Shown in pieces: positions 1-8,387 of a stretch of 64,000 nt of DNA. The position numbers were made by a program, and so were the translations under genes. Every line of letters starts with the position of its first letter. Within the stretch, counting starts at the first letter, position 1. The notes beneath the pieces are model-generated. The model saw nothing but the letters and a program-made list of their open reading frames with translations. It made no database searches and had not been told where the DNA came from. This DNA is from Amylibacter sp. IMCC11727 (lineage in GTDB: Bacteria; Pseudomonadota; Alphaproteobacteria; Rhodobacterales; Rhodobacteraceae). The stretch lies in the NCBI RefSeq assembly GCF_029854195.1, contig NZ_CP122960.1, positions 3,168,001 to 3,232,000 on the forward strand, in the 5' to 3' direction.

Positions 1-127
1 ACGTACTGACCTTCGCTGATCCGTCAATTTTCGATCCATCCGAATTAACCGCAGACCCATACAAACATGCTGAATGCGCCGCTGTCGAAACCAGTGCCAA
101 CGCACATCCGAGTAGAATAGATTTCAT
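1..127 (-). CDS. Secreted small protein, N-terminal part only
   Basis: Only the first ~42 residues lie in the window; the gene runs off the left edge. The protein starts MKSILLGCALALVSTAAHSAC, a typical Sec signal peptide with likely cleavage after AHS, so an exported product is expected. A purine-rich AAAGGGA lies just upstream of two adjacent ATG codons (130 and 127); the second gives better spacing and was chosen. The function cannot be told from this fragment. Confidence 0.6.
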   Translation of the reverse strand, partial: MKSILLGCALALVSTAAHSACLYGSAVNSDGSKIDGSAKVST

Positions 128-299
128 CATTTATCCCTTTGTCATTTTGAAAATTTACTTTCCTAGAAAAACGAAAAAGCGCCCCAATTGTCTAGTCAGA
201 TTTTGTATCAGAAACCTTGTTTAAGCGTCGCCAAACTTGAACTTTTCGTATCAATCGCCACCTTAACCCATGACACAAATCAAAACTGAACTGTATTTC

Positions 300-1076
300 A
301 TGCGTAAATTTGCAATCTACACCTGTCTTATCCTGCTGGCCCTTTTGGCCGCCGCCTACGTGTTTGCTCCACCGTTCAAGGCCACGTTCACCCAAGCACA
401 GATAGAGGCAGAGCTGGCCAAACAACTGCCAAAGCAGATCAATACAGCACTGACCAAAATCAACGTCACTAAGGGCACGGTCGATCTGCGCGACAACAAT
501 AAGGTTGCGATCAAGGCCGCATTCGACGTGCGCGGCTTTACTCTCGAAGGGGTAGGAAGCGCAGATGTTATCACTGGCATTCGCTATGACGCAGGGCGGT
601 TTTTTCTGTCGGACCTGCGCAAAGAAAACATCTCATTTACCTTTTCAGACAACAGCAAAGACACGATCGGTGACGTGAAATCCGCCTTCAACAAAATCCT
701 GAAACGTGAAACGGAAGAGGCAGAAAATTCCGATAACGAAGCGCGTAAAGCAACGGCGATCAAGGTCTCGGCTTATGTGCAAACCCAACTGCGTTCAGAT
801 GCCAATGCAGCGCTTGATACGTTTCTTGGTTCCGTTCCCGTTTATTCGTTAAACGGGCAAGGGGGTGCGATGCAGATTGCGGCACTTGCGTTGAAAGACG
901 TGTCGATCACCGACGACACCATCACCGCAACACTATCATTTCAAACCTTCATTCAGCGGATTGCCGGGGGTGTGTTTGTCGTTCTGTTTTTCCTCGTAAC
1001 TCAATTCTGGCAATTCTTCGGGATATTCCAAAGCGCACAAAAATTGAAAGACTCCGAAGGCCGTGAGGTAAATTAA
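300..1076 (+). CDS. DUF1439-like membrane-anchored protein
   Basis: The 258-residue product has an N-terminal hydrophobic anchor (residues ~5-22), a soluble part beginning with a stretch rich in TFTQAQIEAELAKQLP, and a second hydrophobic segment near the C-terminus (about residues 215-240). The early soluble part resembles the DUF1439 (YceB-like) lipid-binding-fold family of envelope proteins; this is recognition by eye and only moderate. An in-frame ATG at 270 would add ten residues. I preferred 300 because the hydrophobic anchor then starts at the N-terminus; neither start has a clear ribosome site. It ends convergently with the cupin gene over a hairpin. Confidence 0.6.
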   Translation: MRKFAIYTCLILLALLAAAYVFAPPFKATFTQAQIEAELAKQLPKQINTALTKINVTKGTVDLRDNNKVAIKAAFDVRGFTLEGVGSADVITGIRYDAGRFFLSDLRKENISFTFSDNSKDTIGDVKSAFNKILKRETEEAENSDNEARKATAIKVSAYVQTQLRSDANAALDTFLGSVPVYSLNGQGGAMQIAALALKDVSITDDTITATLSFQTFIQRIAGGVFVVLFFLVTQFWQFFGIFQSAQKLKDSEGREVN

Positions 1077-1097
1077 ACGGCGCCTTTATGCGCCGTT
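1076..1097. terminator. Convergent hairpin between DUF1439-like and cupin genes
   Basis: An 8-bp perfect stem (AACGGCGC, six-base loop, GCGCCGTT) overlaps the stop codons of both convergent genes. There is no strong U-run on either side, so it may be a weak bidirectional terminator. Confidence 0.45.
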
Positions 1098-1436
1098 AGA
1101 CTCAGGCACATACACCACCAAAGTGCAGCCATTTTTCGAATAGGAATTATGCGTCGTGCCAGACGACAGGCAGATAATATCGCCTGCTTTATATTCGTAC
1201 CCATCATGATCCGTCAGATCACCGTCGATCAGGAAAAATTCTTCGTCACCGTCATGCGTATGGGCCACCGTCGTTTGACCAGCCGCCATGCGATAGATGT
1301 GAAATCCATGGCCGCGTTTGCCACCGTTTACCTGCAAAACCTCGCCATCTGGTGTGCCATCTGCGGCCAAAAATGGCTCGAATGTTCCATTCGCGATATT
1401 GGCGACTTTGCGACGGTCTGTTCCAATCGGTTCCAT
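1086..1436 (-). CDS. Small cupin-domain protein
   Basis: This is a 116-residue single-domain cupin. The metal-binding motif 1 is visible as HTHDGDEEFFLIDGDL and motif 2 as YKAGDIICLSSGTTHNSY, so a metal-bound beta-barrel is expected. The substrate is unknown; such proteins range from isomerases to sensory or dioxygenase-like proteins. The ATG at 1436 follows a strong GGGGGG ribosome site, so longer in-frame extensions upstream are rejected. It is a single gene, convergent with the upstream plus-strand gene. Confidence 0.8.
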   Translation of the reverse strand: MEPIGTDRRKVANIANGTFEPFLAADGTPDGEVLQVNGGKRGHGFHIYRMAAGQTTVAHTHDGDEEFFLIDGDLTDHDGYEYKAGDIICLSSGTTHNSYSKNGCTLVVYVPESNGA

Positions 1437-1622
1437 GTATCCCCCCTTTTTCAAACGGCGCAAAACAACGCCTGCTTTCACATTACCCCAGAATTCACTT
1501 TTGAATAGTAAGAAAAAGAACGCCATATTCACCCAATTCAACAGAATCAACTCTTGAACCAACGCGTTAAAACACCCACCTAATCCCCAACGGCACGAAC
1601 GCCGACCAACAGGAGAAATTAC

Positions 1623-2237
1623 ATGTCCCTTATGAACCTTTTGCAACAGGCCCAAGGCGGCCAAGGTCTGTCACAGCTCGCCAGCCAGTTTGGCATCGAC
1701 GAAGGCCAAGCCAACCAACTGACAGAAATGCTTGCGCCAACGATTGGTCAGGCTGCCAAGCAAAAAGCACAATCAGGCGGACTCGAAGGGTTGCTCGGCG
1801 CGCTTCACGGTGAAGGCCAAGGCGAGCTTTATGAAAATGCAGCCGCGGCCGCTGCCCCCGAAGGCCAAGCTCAAGGAATGGCATTCCTTGAACAACTAAT
1901 GGGCGGTCAAGAAGCACCTCAAGAAATGGCCGCGCAAGCCGCCAATAAAACAGGCATCGACATGGCCACAATCATGCAATTTCTGCCGGCTCTTGCGGGC
2001 ATGTTGCAGGGAGGCATGCAAAAGCAAGTTCCCGATGACAGCATCTCTGGAATGCTTGGCCAATTGACAGGCGGCGGCTCTGGTGGCGGTGGCCTGATGG
2101 GCATGGTCGGCGGTCTGATGGGCGGTGGCCAACAACAAGCAGGCGGCGGCATGGACCTTGGCGCTTTGACACAACTGCTCGATGCAGATGGCGACGGATC
2201 CCCGCTCAATGATGTGCTTGGCAAGTTCATGAAATAA
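1623..2237 (+). CDS. DUF937-family protein
   Basis: The 204-residue acidic protein is rich in Gln, Ala and Gly. The N-terminal half (LSQLASQFGIDEGQANQLTEMLAPTIG) matches the DUF937 pattern of helical repeats. The C-terminal third holds Gly-rich linkers (GGGSGGGG) and ends LLDADGDGSPLNDVLGKFMK, a DxDGDG-like loop that could bind calcium. The start is well supported by AGGAGAAATTAC-ATG. The role of the family is not known. The gene stands alone and is closed by a clear terminator. Confidence 0.8.
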   Translation: MSLMNLLQQAQGGQGLSQLASQFGIDEGQANQLTEMLAPTIGQAAKQKAQSGGLEGLLGALHGEGQGELYENAAAAAAPEGQAQGMAFLEQLMGGQEAPQEMAAQAANKTGIDMATIMQFLPALAGMLQGGMQKQVPDDSISGMLGQLTGGGSGGGGLMGMVGGLMGGGQQQAGGGMDLGALTQLLDADGDGSPLNDVLGKFMK

Positions 2238-2258
2238 GTCTTCATGACATAGTTTCAT

Positions 2259-2294
2259 GGCCGTAGCGCTCCGAAATGGGTGCTACGGCCTTTT
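2259..2294 (+). terminator. Rho-independent terminator after DUF937 gene
   Basis: GGCCGTAGC pairs with GCTACGGCC (9 bp, loop closed further by a G-T pair) and is followed by TTTTC, 21 bp after the stop codon of the DUF937 gene. Confidence 0.85.
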
Positions 2295-2324
2295 CAATTC
2301 TGCCAGCGAGCGTAAGGTATTGCG

Positions 2325-2909
2325 ATGCATATCCTTGTCGTTCTGGACCACCCCGATCCCAATTCATTTTCTGCTGCAATCGCCGCCGAATTTATTCGTG
2401 GCGCATCCGAGGCAGGCCACACGACGGAACTGGCCGATCTGAATGCCGAAGAGTTTGATCCACGCTGGTCTATGGCCGATATCGAAGCAGATGAAACAGG
2501 CACACCACCCCCTGACGTTTTAATAGAACAAGCCAGGATCGACCGTGCCGATGCAGTGTGTTTCGTGTTCCCACTGTTTTGGTGGGGCATGCCCGCCACC
2601 TTAAAAGGCTGGGTTGATCGCGTCTGGTCGTGGGGCTGGGCCTACGATCAATTGGATGATCCAGACATATCGCTGCAACGCCCCCGCACGGGGATTTTCC
2701 TGATCCCCGCAGGGGCACGCTCGGACGAAATGGATAATCTTGGCTACGCCGATGCCATTGAAACAACTTGGATGAAAGGCACATTTGGCTATTTCGGTTT
2801 CACCAATCGCAAACTGCATTTTTTGAACGGATCAAAAGGGTCTGAAGACCGGCGCAAAGGACTGTTGGAGCGGGTTTATCAGGCAGGGTTTACCATCCAA
2901 ACGCCCTAA
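2325..2909 (+). CDS. NAD(P)H-dependent FMN oxidoreductase (flavodoxin-like fold)
   Basis: The 194-residue protein begins MHILVVLDHPDPNSFSAAI, the phosphate-binding loop pattern of the NQO1/MdaB/KefF quinone reductase superfamily. A second signature, FVFPLFWWGMPATLKGWVDRV, is typical of the same family and contacts the flavin. It probably performs two-electron reduction of quinones or similar electrophiles in the cytoplasm. The exact substrate is unknown. The FAD oxidoreductase gene follows after ~40 bp and may be co-transcribed. Confidence 0.88.
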   Translation: MHILVVLDHPDPNSFSAAIAAEFIRGASEAGHTTELADLNAEEFDPRWSMADIEADETGTPPPDVLIEQARIDRADAVCFVFPLFWWGMPATLKGWVDRVWSWGWAYDQLDDPDISLQRPRTGIFLIPAGARSDEMDNLGYADAIETTWMKGTFGYFGFTNRKLHFLNGSKGSEDRRKGLLERVYQAGFTIQTP

Positions 2910-2950
2910 TTGCTTTTGCATTCTGGCACATGCACCGCTACCAATCCTCC

Positions 2951-4030
2951 ATGACCTATGACTTTACAATCATCGGCGGTGGCATTGCAGGGATTTCCGC
3001 TGCCGCACGCCTTGCGCCACACGGAAAAACGCTGGTGTTAGAGGCGGAAAGCCATCTCGCTTATCATGCCTCTGGCCGATCTGCTGCGCTGTTTGAACCT
3101 TATTACGGTGCGCCTTCTGTGAATGACTTGTCCCTTGCTGGCGAAGAGTATTTCCGCACAGCCCACGGTGGTGTTCTGTCCAAACGCGGCATCATGATCG
3201 TGGCCCGCAGCGGCGAAGAAAAGCAGCTTCAGGCCGAGGCTGCGAGTTTTCACATGGGCGACATTACAGTCGCAGAGGCCGCAGAGATCATCCCCATTCT
3301 GGATACCAAAACCCTCACCCAAGCGGCGCTGAGCTACAACGCCGAAGACATCGACACCGATCTTTTGTTGCAAAATTTCGCCCGTGATGCCCGCAGTTTC
3401 GGCGCGGAGATCCGCACCAACGCTCCAGTGGCGCGCATTCAAAAAACACGTGCAGGCTGGGATATATCAATGGGTGATGATCAGATCAGCACGAAAAACA
3501 TCATCAATGCAGCGGGCCCGTGGGCTGACGAAATCGCGGCCCTTGCGGGCATTTCCGCTGTCGGCCTAACCCCATATCGCCGCTCTATGGCCCGCATCCC
3601 TGCACCAAATGACTTGGATGTTTCCGATTGGCCCATGCTCTTTGGCGTTGGCGAAACATGGTACGCCAAACCCGATGCAGGCCAACTGCTCGTTTCCCCC
3701 GCAGACGAGGACGCAACCACGCCGCATGATGCCTATGCCGATGACATGACCTTGGCCGAAGGCATCGACCGCTATTCCCAAGTCGTCACCTCTACAGTCA
3801 CCCGCATCACCGCTAACTGGGCGGGCCTGCGCACCTTTGCCCCAGATCGCACGTTGGTGATCGGCCCTGATGCACACGATCCCACCTTTTTCTGGTCCGC
3901 TGGCCAAGGCGGCTATGGCATGCAAACCGCGCCGGGTGCCAGCCAACTACTCGCGGATTTGGTTACAGGTAACGGATCGGAATTGCCGCAAAGCACGGTA
4001 GAAGCACTTAGCCCGAAACGGTTTAAGTGA
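2951..4030 (+). CDS. DadA/glycine-oxidase-type FAD-dependent oxidoreductase
   Basis: The ~359-residue flavoprotein carries an N-terminal Rossmann dinucleotide site (DFTIIGGGIAGISAAARLA) and the DAO-family pattern with a conserved C-terminal GQGGYGMQTAPGASQLLADL that closes the FAD site. It likely oxidises a small amine or amino acid, giving an imino product and H2O2 or reduced quinone. The length is right for the DAO family. An in-frame ATG at 2930 would add seven residues; 2951 places the Rossmann strand directly at the start, and neither has a good ribosome site. The substrate is unknown. Confidence 0.82.
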   Translation: MTYDFTIIGGGIAGISAAARLAPHGKTLVLEAESHLAYHASGRSAALFEPYYGAPSVNDLSLAGEEYFRTAHGGVLSKRGIMIVARSGEEKQLQAEAASFHMGDITVAEAAEIIPILDTKTLTQAALSYNAEDIDTDLLLQNFARDARSFGAEIRTNAPVARIQKTRAGWDISMGDDQISTKNIINAAGPWADEIAALAGISAVGLTPYRRSMARIPAPNDLDVSDWPMLFGVGETWYAKPDAGQLLVSPADEDATTPHDAYADDMTLAEGIDRYSQVVTSTVTRITANWAGLRTFAPDRTLVIGPDAHDPTFFWSAGQGGYGMQTAPGASQLLADLVTGNGSELPQSTVEALSPKRFK

Positions 4031-4129
4031 ATTGGAAGATCAAAACTCAAAATTGTTATCAAAGTGAATTTAGTATGCTAAAATCATAGCTGTATAGACA
4101 TTTGCGGCCATTTATTTGAGAGATTTTTT

Positions 4130-4606
4130 ATGAACGATCCATCGATCACTGATTGGATGTCAGCCATTGCAGCAGTTGTAGCTTCGATCACCACCGTCGT
4201 GACGGCCTATTTGGCCTACAAACAATATCTTAAACCACCTGAAGAAGATGGTGAACCGAATGAAGCGGTGGATGCAAGCGCCACTATAGATGCCTCTGAA
4301 ATGTTGGTGTTCAAAACCAGCAAACAAGAAACTTGGCTTTATGTCGACGGTAAGGGTCTGCATTGCAAGATTGAAGATTCGCGCCCAAGTAAAGGGGGTT
4401 ATCAGTGGACACTCACCAAAAACGAAGTGTCGCAAATCTTAAAAAATAAGGACCTCAGCATTGATCCAGGATATAAGGCTCGAACTGGCTTGTTCACTAT
4501 TGGGCGTAAACGCAACTGGCTCTATTCGAAACATCTGTTTCCAGAACCTCACTTTTTACGCGCAGCGTTAATAAGCCTGTTGGAAAGAATACCAGCGCAG
4601 ACATAA
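4130..4606 (+). CDS. Hypothetical protein with N-terminal membrane segment
   Basis: The 158-residue product is not recognised. A hydrophobic segment (MSAIAAVVASITTVVTAYLAY, residues ~9-29) anchors a soluble domain; there is no classical signal cleavage site. GAGAGA upstream of ATG 4130 supports the start. The gene and its upstream 100 bp look more AT-rich than the neighbours, which suggests possible acquisition, but I see no mobile-element ends around it. Confidence 0.6.
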   Translation: MNDPSITDWMSAIAAVVASITTVVTAYLAYKQYLKPPEEDGEPNEAVDASATIDASEMLVFKTSKQETWLYVDGKGLHCKIEDSRPSKGGYQWTLTKNEVSQILKNKDLSIDPGYKARTGLFTIGRKRNWLYSKHLFPEPHFLRAALISLLERIPAQT

Positions 4607-4629
4607 CTCTGACATATCAATGTCACTGG

Positions 4630-5658
4630 TCACCCCAACCACTTCACCCACTGCACATGCGGGTTCGCCTCTGCCACTACCCGTTTCCCGCCATCTGGCC
4701 AAATGCGCACCGTCAGTTCCGCCTGCCCGTCCGCGTTCAACTCAAAGGCCACCCAAGCCACTTGATCGCCGCGTGCGCCAGCGCCTTCCATGCTCAGTTG
4801 AATACGCCGCTGCACAGCCTCTGGCATGTACTGCCATGCGATGGAGTGCATCAAAACGCGGCATTGATCTTTCTTAGGGGGAAATCTGTTCAACTGCCCA
4901 ACCCAATCGGCCGCATCCATTGCGTCTAAATGCGGTGGATGCTTTTGCGCTATGCTGATGGCCGCCTTAACGCGATCCAACCGATCCGCCTGATCTGCCC
5001 AAACATAGGATTGCAATCGCAGCGCCTGATCCGCATCCGTCACATCTATTGGGTTCAAATCACACCCTGACCGCGCCACAATCTGTGGCATCATACGGGG
5101 CGCATCCCCTGTCCATTTGGGCGCCAATTGCACACCAGACGCTGCGTCACCCAGCGAAACATCCCCAAGCTGATATCCAAACTTATCAAGGTTCAGGTTC
5201 AACCCGCCCGACGCGCCGATTTCATGCACAGCCAGTGGTAAACCCGTTTCAGACGCCACCACAGACAGCCCAGCGATCAAAACCGCCGCCCGCGCCACTT
5301 CGTTCGTTTGTGGGGAAAATTGCAGGAAATCCATAATCTGCGCATCGCAATCCCCCACTGCTCCACGCACCAGCGGAACCAAATCCGCAACTGGCGCAAT
5401 CGCGTTCGGTGGATACACGGCTGCCAGCCCATCCGCTTGACCAGACGCGACCATCGCATGCAAAGCCCCCGTCAGGCGCAGCGGAACCACATCCTTCATC
5501 GGGCCCGCCTCGCCTGGCCAATCACAGACCAACCGCCCCGTTGCCGTGCTGTCGTCCAACACCTGCACCAGCGCCTCCAGAACCCGCGCTGTCAGCTCTG
5601 ATCCCAGCTTGCGGCACCACTCCGCTTGCTGTTCAAATGCGAGGCTATCTAAGGCCAT
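4630..5658 (-). CDS. DUF2332 family protein
   Basis: The 342-residue protein shows DUF2332 hallmarks: a central EIGASGGLNLNLDKFGY, the LQSYVWADQADRLDRVKAAI block, and a C-terminal half with VLMHSIAWQYMP. The EIGASGGLN pattern resembles the nucleotide-binding loop of methyltransferase folds, but activity for the family is not established. The ATG at 5658 is preferred because GGAGGG lies 7 bases upstream; a longer reading to 5688 runs through that ribosome site. It diverges from the large flavoprotein gene at 5770. Confidence 0.85.
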   Translation of the reverse strand: MALDSLAFEQQAEWCRKLGSELTARVLEALVQVLDDSTATGRLVCDWPGEAGPMKDVVPLRLTGALHAMVASGQADGLAAVYPPNAIAPVADLVPLVRGAVGDCDAQIMDFLQFSPQTNEVARAAVLIAGLSVVASETGLPLAVHEIGASGGLNLNLDKFGYQLGDVSLGDAASGVQLAPKWTGDAPRMMPQIVARSGCDLNPIDVTDADQALRLQSYVWADQADRLDRVKAAISIAQKHPPHLDAMDAADWVGQLNRFPPKKDQCRVLMHSIAWQYMPEAVQRRIQLSMEGAGARGDQVAWVAFELNADGQAELTVRIWPDGGKRVVAEANPHVQWVKWLG

Positions 5659-5769
5659 TCGCGACCCTCCATGTCGTTTTCGCCACAACCACAGTCGATT
5701 GACAGTGGATTGGCTGCCATATTTTTGGCTATCTACCCCAAACTATCCTGTTCAAGAGAGTCGCGCATC

Positions 5770-8271
5770 ATGAAAACCCATGTAAAAGCCTGTGTCGTCG
5801 GCGGCGGTGCCGTCGGAGCCTCCATCGTTTATCACCTTGCCAAGGCAGGATGGAAAGATGTGGTTCTGTTAGAGCGGGACGAGCTAACTTCAGGCTCCAC
5901 ATGGCACGCGGCGGGCCTGTTGCCGTTGTTCAACATGTCATATGCGACAACGCACATTCATGACTACTCCGTAAAATATTACAAAGAACTGGAAGCCGAA
6001 ACAGGCCTCAATGCAGGCTTTTCCGTTGTGGGTAACTTGCGCATGGCGCAAACCAAAGACCGCATGGACGAATACATGGTGTACGGCACGACAGCCGAAT
6101 CTGTGGGTGTCCCGTTCGAACAACTGACACCAAACCAGATCAAAGAACGCTGGCCGCTGATCCGCACAGAAGATTTGCAAGGGGCGATTTACCACCCCAC
6201 AGACGGGTACATTAACCCAGCAGACGTGACCATGGCCATGGCCAAAGGCGCGCGGATGCACGGCGCAGAAATCATCCGCAAACGCCAAGTCGATTCTTAC
6301 GAATGGACAGGGTCAGAATGGATCGTGCGCGGCACAGTGATGGTTGAACAGGGTGGCAATCTGATCCCGTCCGAAGAAAAATTCGAAATCCACGCTGAAC
6401 ATGTTGTCACGGCCACAGGCAACCACGCCCAGCGCACCGCAAAGCTCTTGAACATCAAGATGCCCGCGATCCCAGTAGAACACCAATTCATCGTCACAGA
6501 TGTGGACCCAGAACTGCAAGCGTGGCGCGCGGCAGGTAACCCAGAACATCCCGTCATCCGCGATGCTGATGCACAATCCTATGTGCGCGAAGAACGTGGT
6601 GGCTGGATTTTGGGCGTCTATGAAAAGAACGCCCCTGCCCGTTTCGAACATGGCGTGCCAGACAGCTTCCGCGCTGATCTGTTCCAGCTGGATCTGGAAC
6701 GCATCGAAGACCAGTACATGGCGATGATCCACCGCGTGCCGTCCTGTGAAAACTCTGGCCTAAAAGACGATTTCAACGGTCCGATTTGTTACACCCCAGA
6801 TGGGAACCCGCTGGTGGGCCCTGCACCTGGCTTACGCAATATGTGGCTTGCCGAAGGGTTCTCTTTCGGGATCACCGCGGCTGGTGGTACGGGTTATTAC
6901 CTCGCGCAGATGATGATCGAAGGCGAAGCCGAAATCGACATGGCTTCCCTTGATCCAAAACGCTACGGCGACTGGATGACAACCGAATTTGCGGCTCGTA
7001 AAAACGAAGAATGTTACGATCACGTTTACGTCCTGCACCACCCTGATGAGGAACGCCCCGCCTGTCGCCCTCTGCGCACGGCCCCTGCGTATGATCGTCA
7101 GAAAGCGCTCGGCGCACAGTTTGGCTTCGTAAACGGCTGGGAACGCCCCAACTACTACGGTCCGTTGGATGCCGCCGATAATTTCGACGAAGAAGGCCGC
7201 TCCTTCCGCCGCGGCACGTGGTGGCCCCACGCTGTGGAAGAAGCCAAAGCCATCCGCAATGGCGTTGGTCTTGTGGACGCAACCGCCTTTACCAAACACG
7301 TTGTCAAAGGCCCAGGTGCGACCCAATTCCTTGATTGGTTCACCTGTAACAAACTGCCAAAGATCGGCCGCATCAACCTGACTTATGCGCTCACCGATCA
7401 CGGCACCACACGCACCGAATACACCATCGTGCGCAATGGCGAAGACAACTACTACCTTGTGTCTGCTGGCGCGTGGACAGACTACGACGCCGATTTCCTG
7501 CGCAAAGCGGCCGAAGACAAAATGGACGAATTTGGCTACATCGAAATCCAAAACGTCACCACACAATGGGGCGTCTTTGCACTCGCCGGGCCAAAATCCC
7601 GCGACCTGTTGAAAAAGGTCATCAACGACGCCGATCCAGAAACGGCCCTTTCGAACAAACGTTTCCCATGGCTGTCTGCAAAACAAATCGAGCTTGGCAT
7701 GTGCCCTGTCAACGCCATCCGCGTGGCCTATACGGGTGAACTTGGCTGGGAATTGCACCACCCGATGGAAATGCAAAACTACCTCTGGGATTTGCTGTTA
7801 AAAGAAGGTGAAGAATTCGGGCTGAAACTCGTCGGAGCCCGCGCGCAAAACTGGCTGCGTCAGGAAAAATCCTACCGCGCATTCGGCAACGAACTTGGCC
7901 GTGACGCAACACCCGCCGAAGCCGACCTGCCTCGCTTTATCGACCTGTCCAAAGACTTCAACGGCAAGGAAGCGATGGAAAAAACGGGCATCCGCGCAAA
8001 ATGTGTAACCGTGTTGATCGACGGACCAGAAGACGCCGATCCATGGGGCCGCGAAGCGGTGTTGGTCGATGGCAAAAAAGTCGGGCGCCTCACCTCTGGC
8101 GGCTATTCCGTCCACTTTGGCAAACAAATCGGCATGGGCTATGTCTCACCCGAATTGGCCGAGGTTGGCCAAAAGCTCAAAGTGCGCATGTTGGGCGAGC
8201 TGTGGGATGCAGAAGTCGTCGAAGACAGCCCATACGACCCAACCAACGCCAAAATCCGTGTAGATGGATAA
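5770..8271 (+). CDS. Dimethylglycine/sarcosine dehydrogenase-type FAD and folate protein (GcvT C-terminal)
   Basis: The 833-residue two-part enzyme has an N-terminal DAO-type FAD domain (VVGGGAVGASIVYHL) and a C-terminal aminomethyltransferase (GcvT-like) folate-binding domain (about residues 430-833; GELGWELHHPMEMQNYLWDLLL). His46 in STWHAAGL corresponds to the histidine that carries covalent FAD in mammalian dimethylglycine dehydrogenase. The predicted reaction is oxidative demethylation of an N-methylated glycine, with transfer of the C1 unit to tetrahydrofolate. Roseobacters carry several such paralogues for methylated amines and betaines, so the substrate stays open. The ATG at 5770 follows CAAGAGAG; a strong terminator closes the gene. 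Confidence 0.87.
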   Translation: MKTHVKACVVGGGAVGASIVYHLAKAGWKDVVLLERDELTSGSTWHAAGLLPLFNMSYATTHIHDYSVKYYKELEAETGLNAGFSVVGNLRMAQTKDRMDEYMVYGTTAESVGVPFEQLTPNQIKERWPLIRTEDLQGAIYHPTDGYINPADVTMAMAKGARMHGAEIIRKRQVDSYEWTGSEWIVRGTVMVEQGGNLIPSEEKFEIHAEHVVTATGNHAQRTAKLLNIKMPAIPVEHQFIVTDVDPELQAWRAAGNPEHPVIRDADAQSYVREERGGWILGVYEKNAPARFEHGVPDSFRADLFQLDLERIEDQYMAMIHRVPSCENSGLKDDFNGPICYTPDGNPLVGPAPGLRNMWLAEGFSFGITAAGGTGYYLAQMMIEGEAEIDMASLDPKRYGDWMTTEFAARKNEECYDHVYVLHHPDEERPACRPLRTAPAYDRQKALGAQFGFVNGWERPNYYGPLDAADNFDEEGRSFRRGTWWPHAVEEAKAIRNGVGLVDATAFTKHVVKGPGATQFLDWFTCNKLPKIGRINLTYALTDHGTTRTEYTIVRNGEDNYYLVSAGAWTDYDADFLRKAAEDKMDEFGYIEIQNVTTQWGVFALAGPKSRDLLKKVINDADPETALSNKRFPWLSAKQIELGMCPVNAIRVAYTGELGWELHHPMEMQNYLWDLLLKEGEEFGLKLVGARAQNWLRQEKSYRAFGNELGRDATPAEADLPRFIDLSKDFNGKEAMEKTGIRAKCVTVLIDGPEDADPWGREAVLVDGKKVGRLTSGGYSVHFGKQIGMGYVSPELAEVGQKLKVRMLGELWDAEVVEDSPYDPTNAKIRVDG

Positions 8272-8277
8272 TTGATC

Positions 8278-8302
8278 AGAGCCACCTTCGGGTGGCTCTT
8301 TT
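8278..8302 (+). terminator. Rho-independent terminator with UUCG tetraloop
   Basis: A 9-bp perfect stem AGAGCCACC/GGTGGCTCT with a TTCG loop is followed by TTTT, seven bases after the stop codon of the flavoprotein gene. Confidence 0.93.
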
Positions 8303-8387
8303 CGTTTCACGTCCCCTAACCCAATCGTGATTGGCGCGATCCACTGTTTTCACACAAACTGTCTGCGAATCCAGTCAAAGGCCCGTC

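Noticed and set aside
4031..4629. Second mobile element around the AT-rich hypothetical gene
   Set aside because: No flanking repeats or integrase/transposase could be seen; AT richness alone is not enough.
6832..7776. 314-codon open frame on the minus strand inside the large flavoprotein gene
   Set aside because: It lies wholly antisense to the GcvT domain of a clear enzyme and resembles no family.
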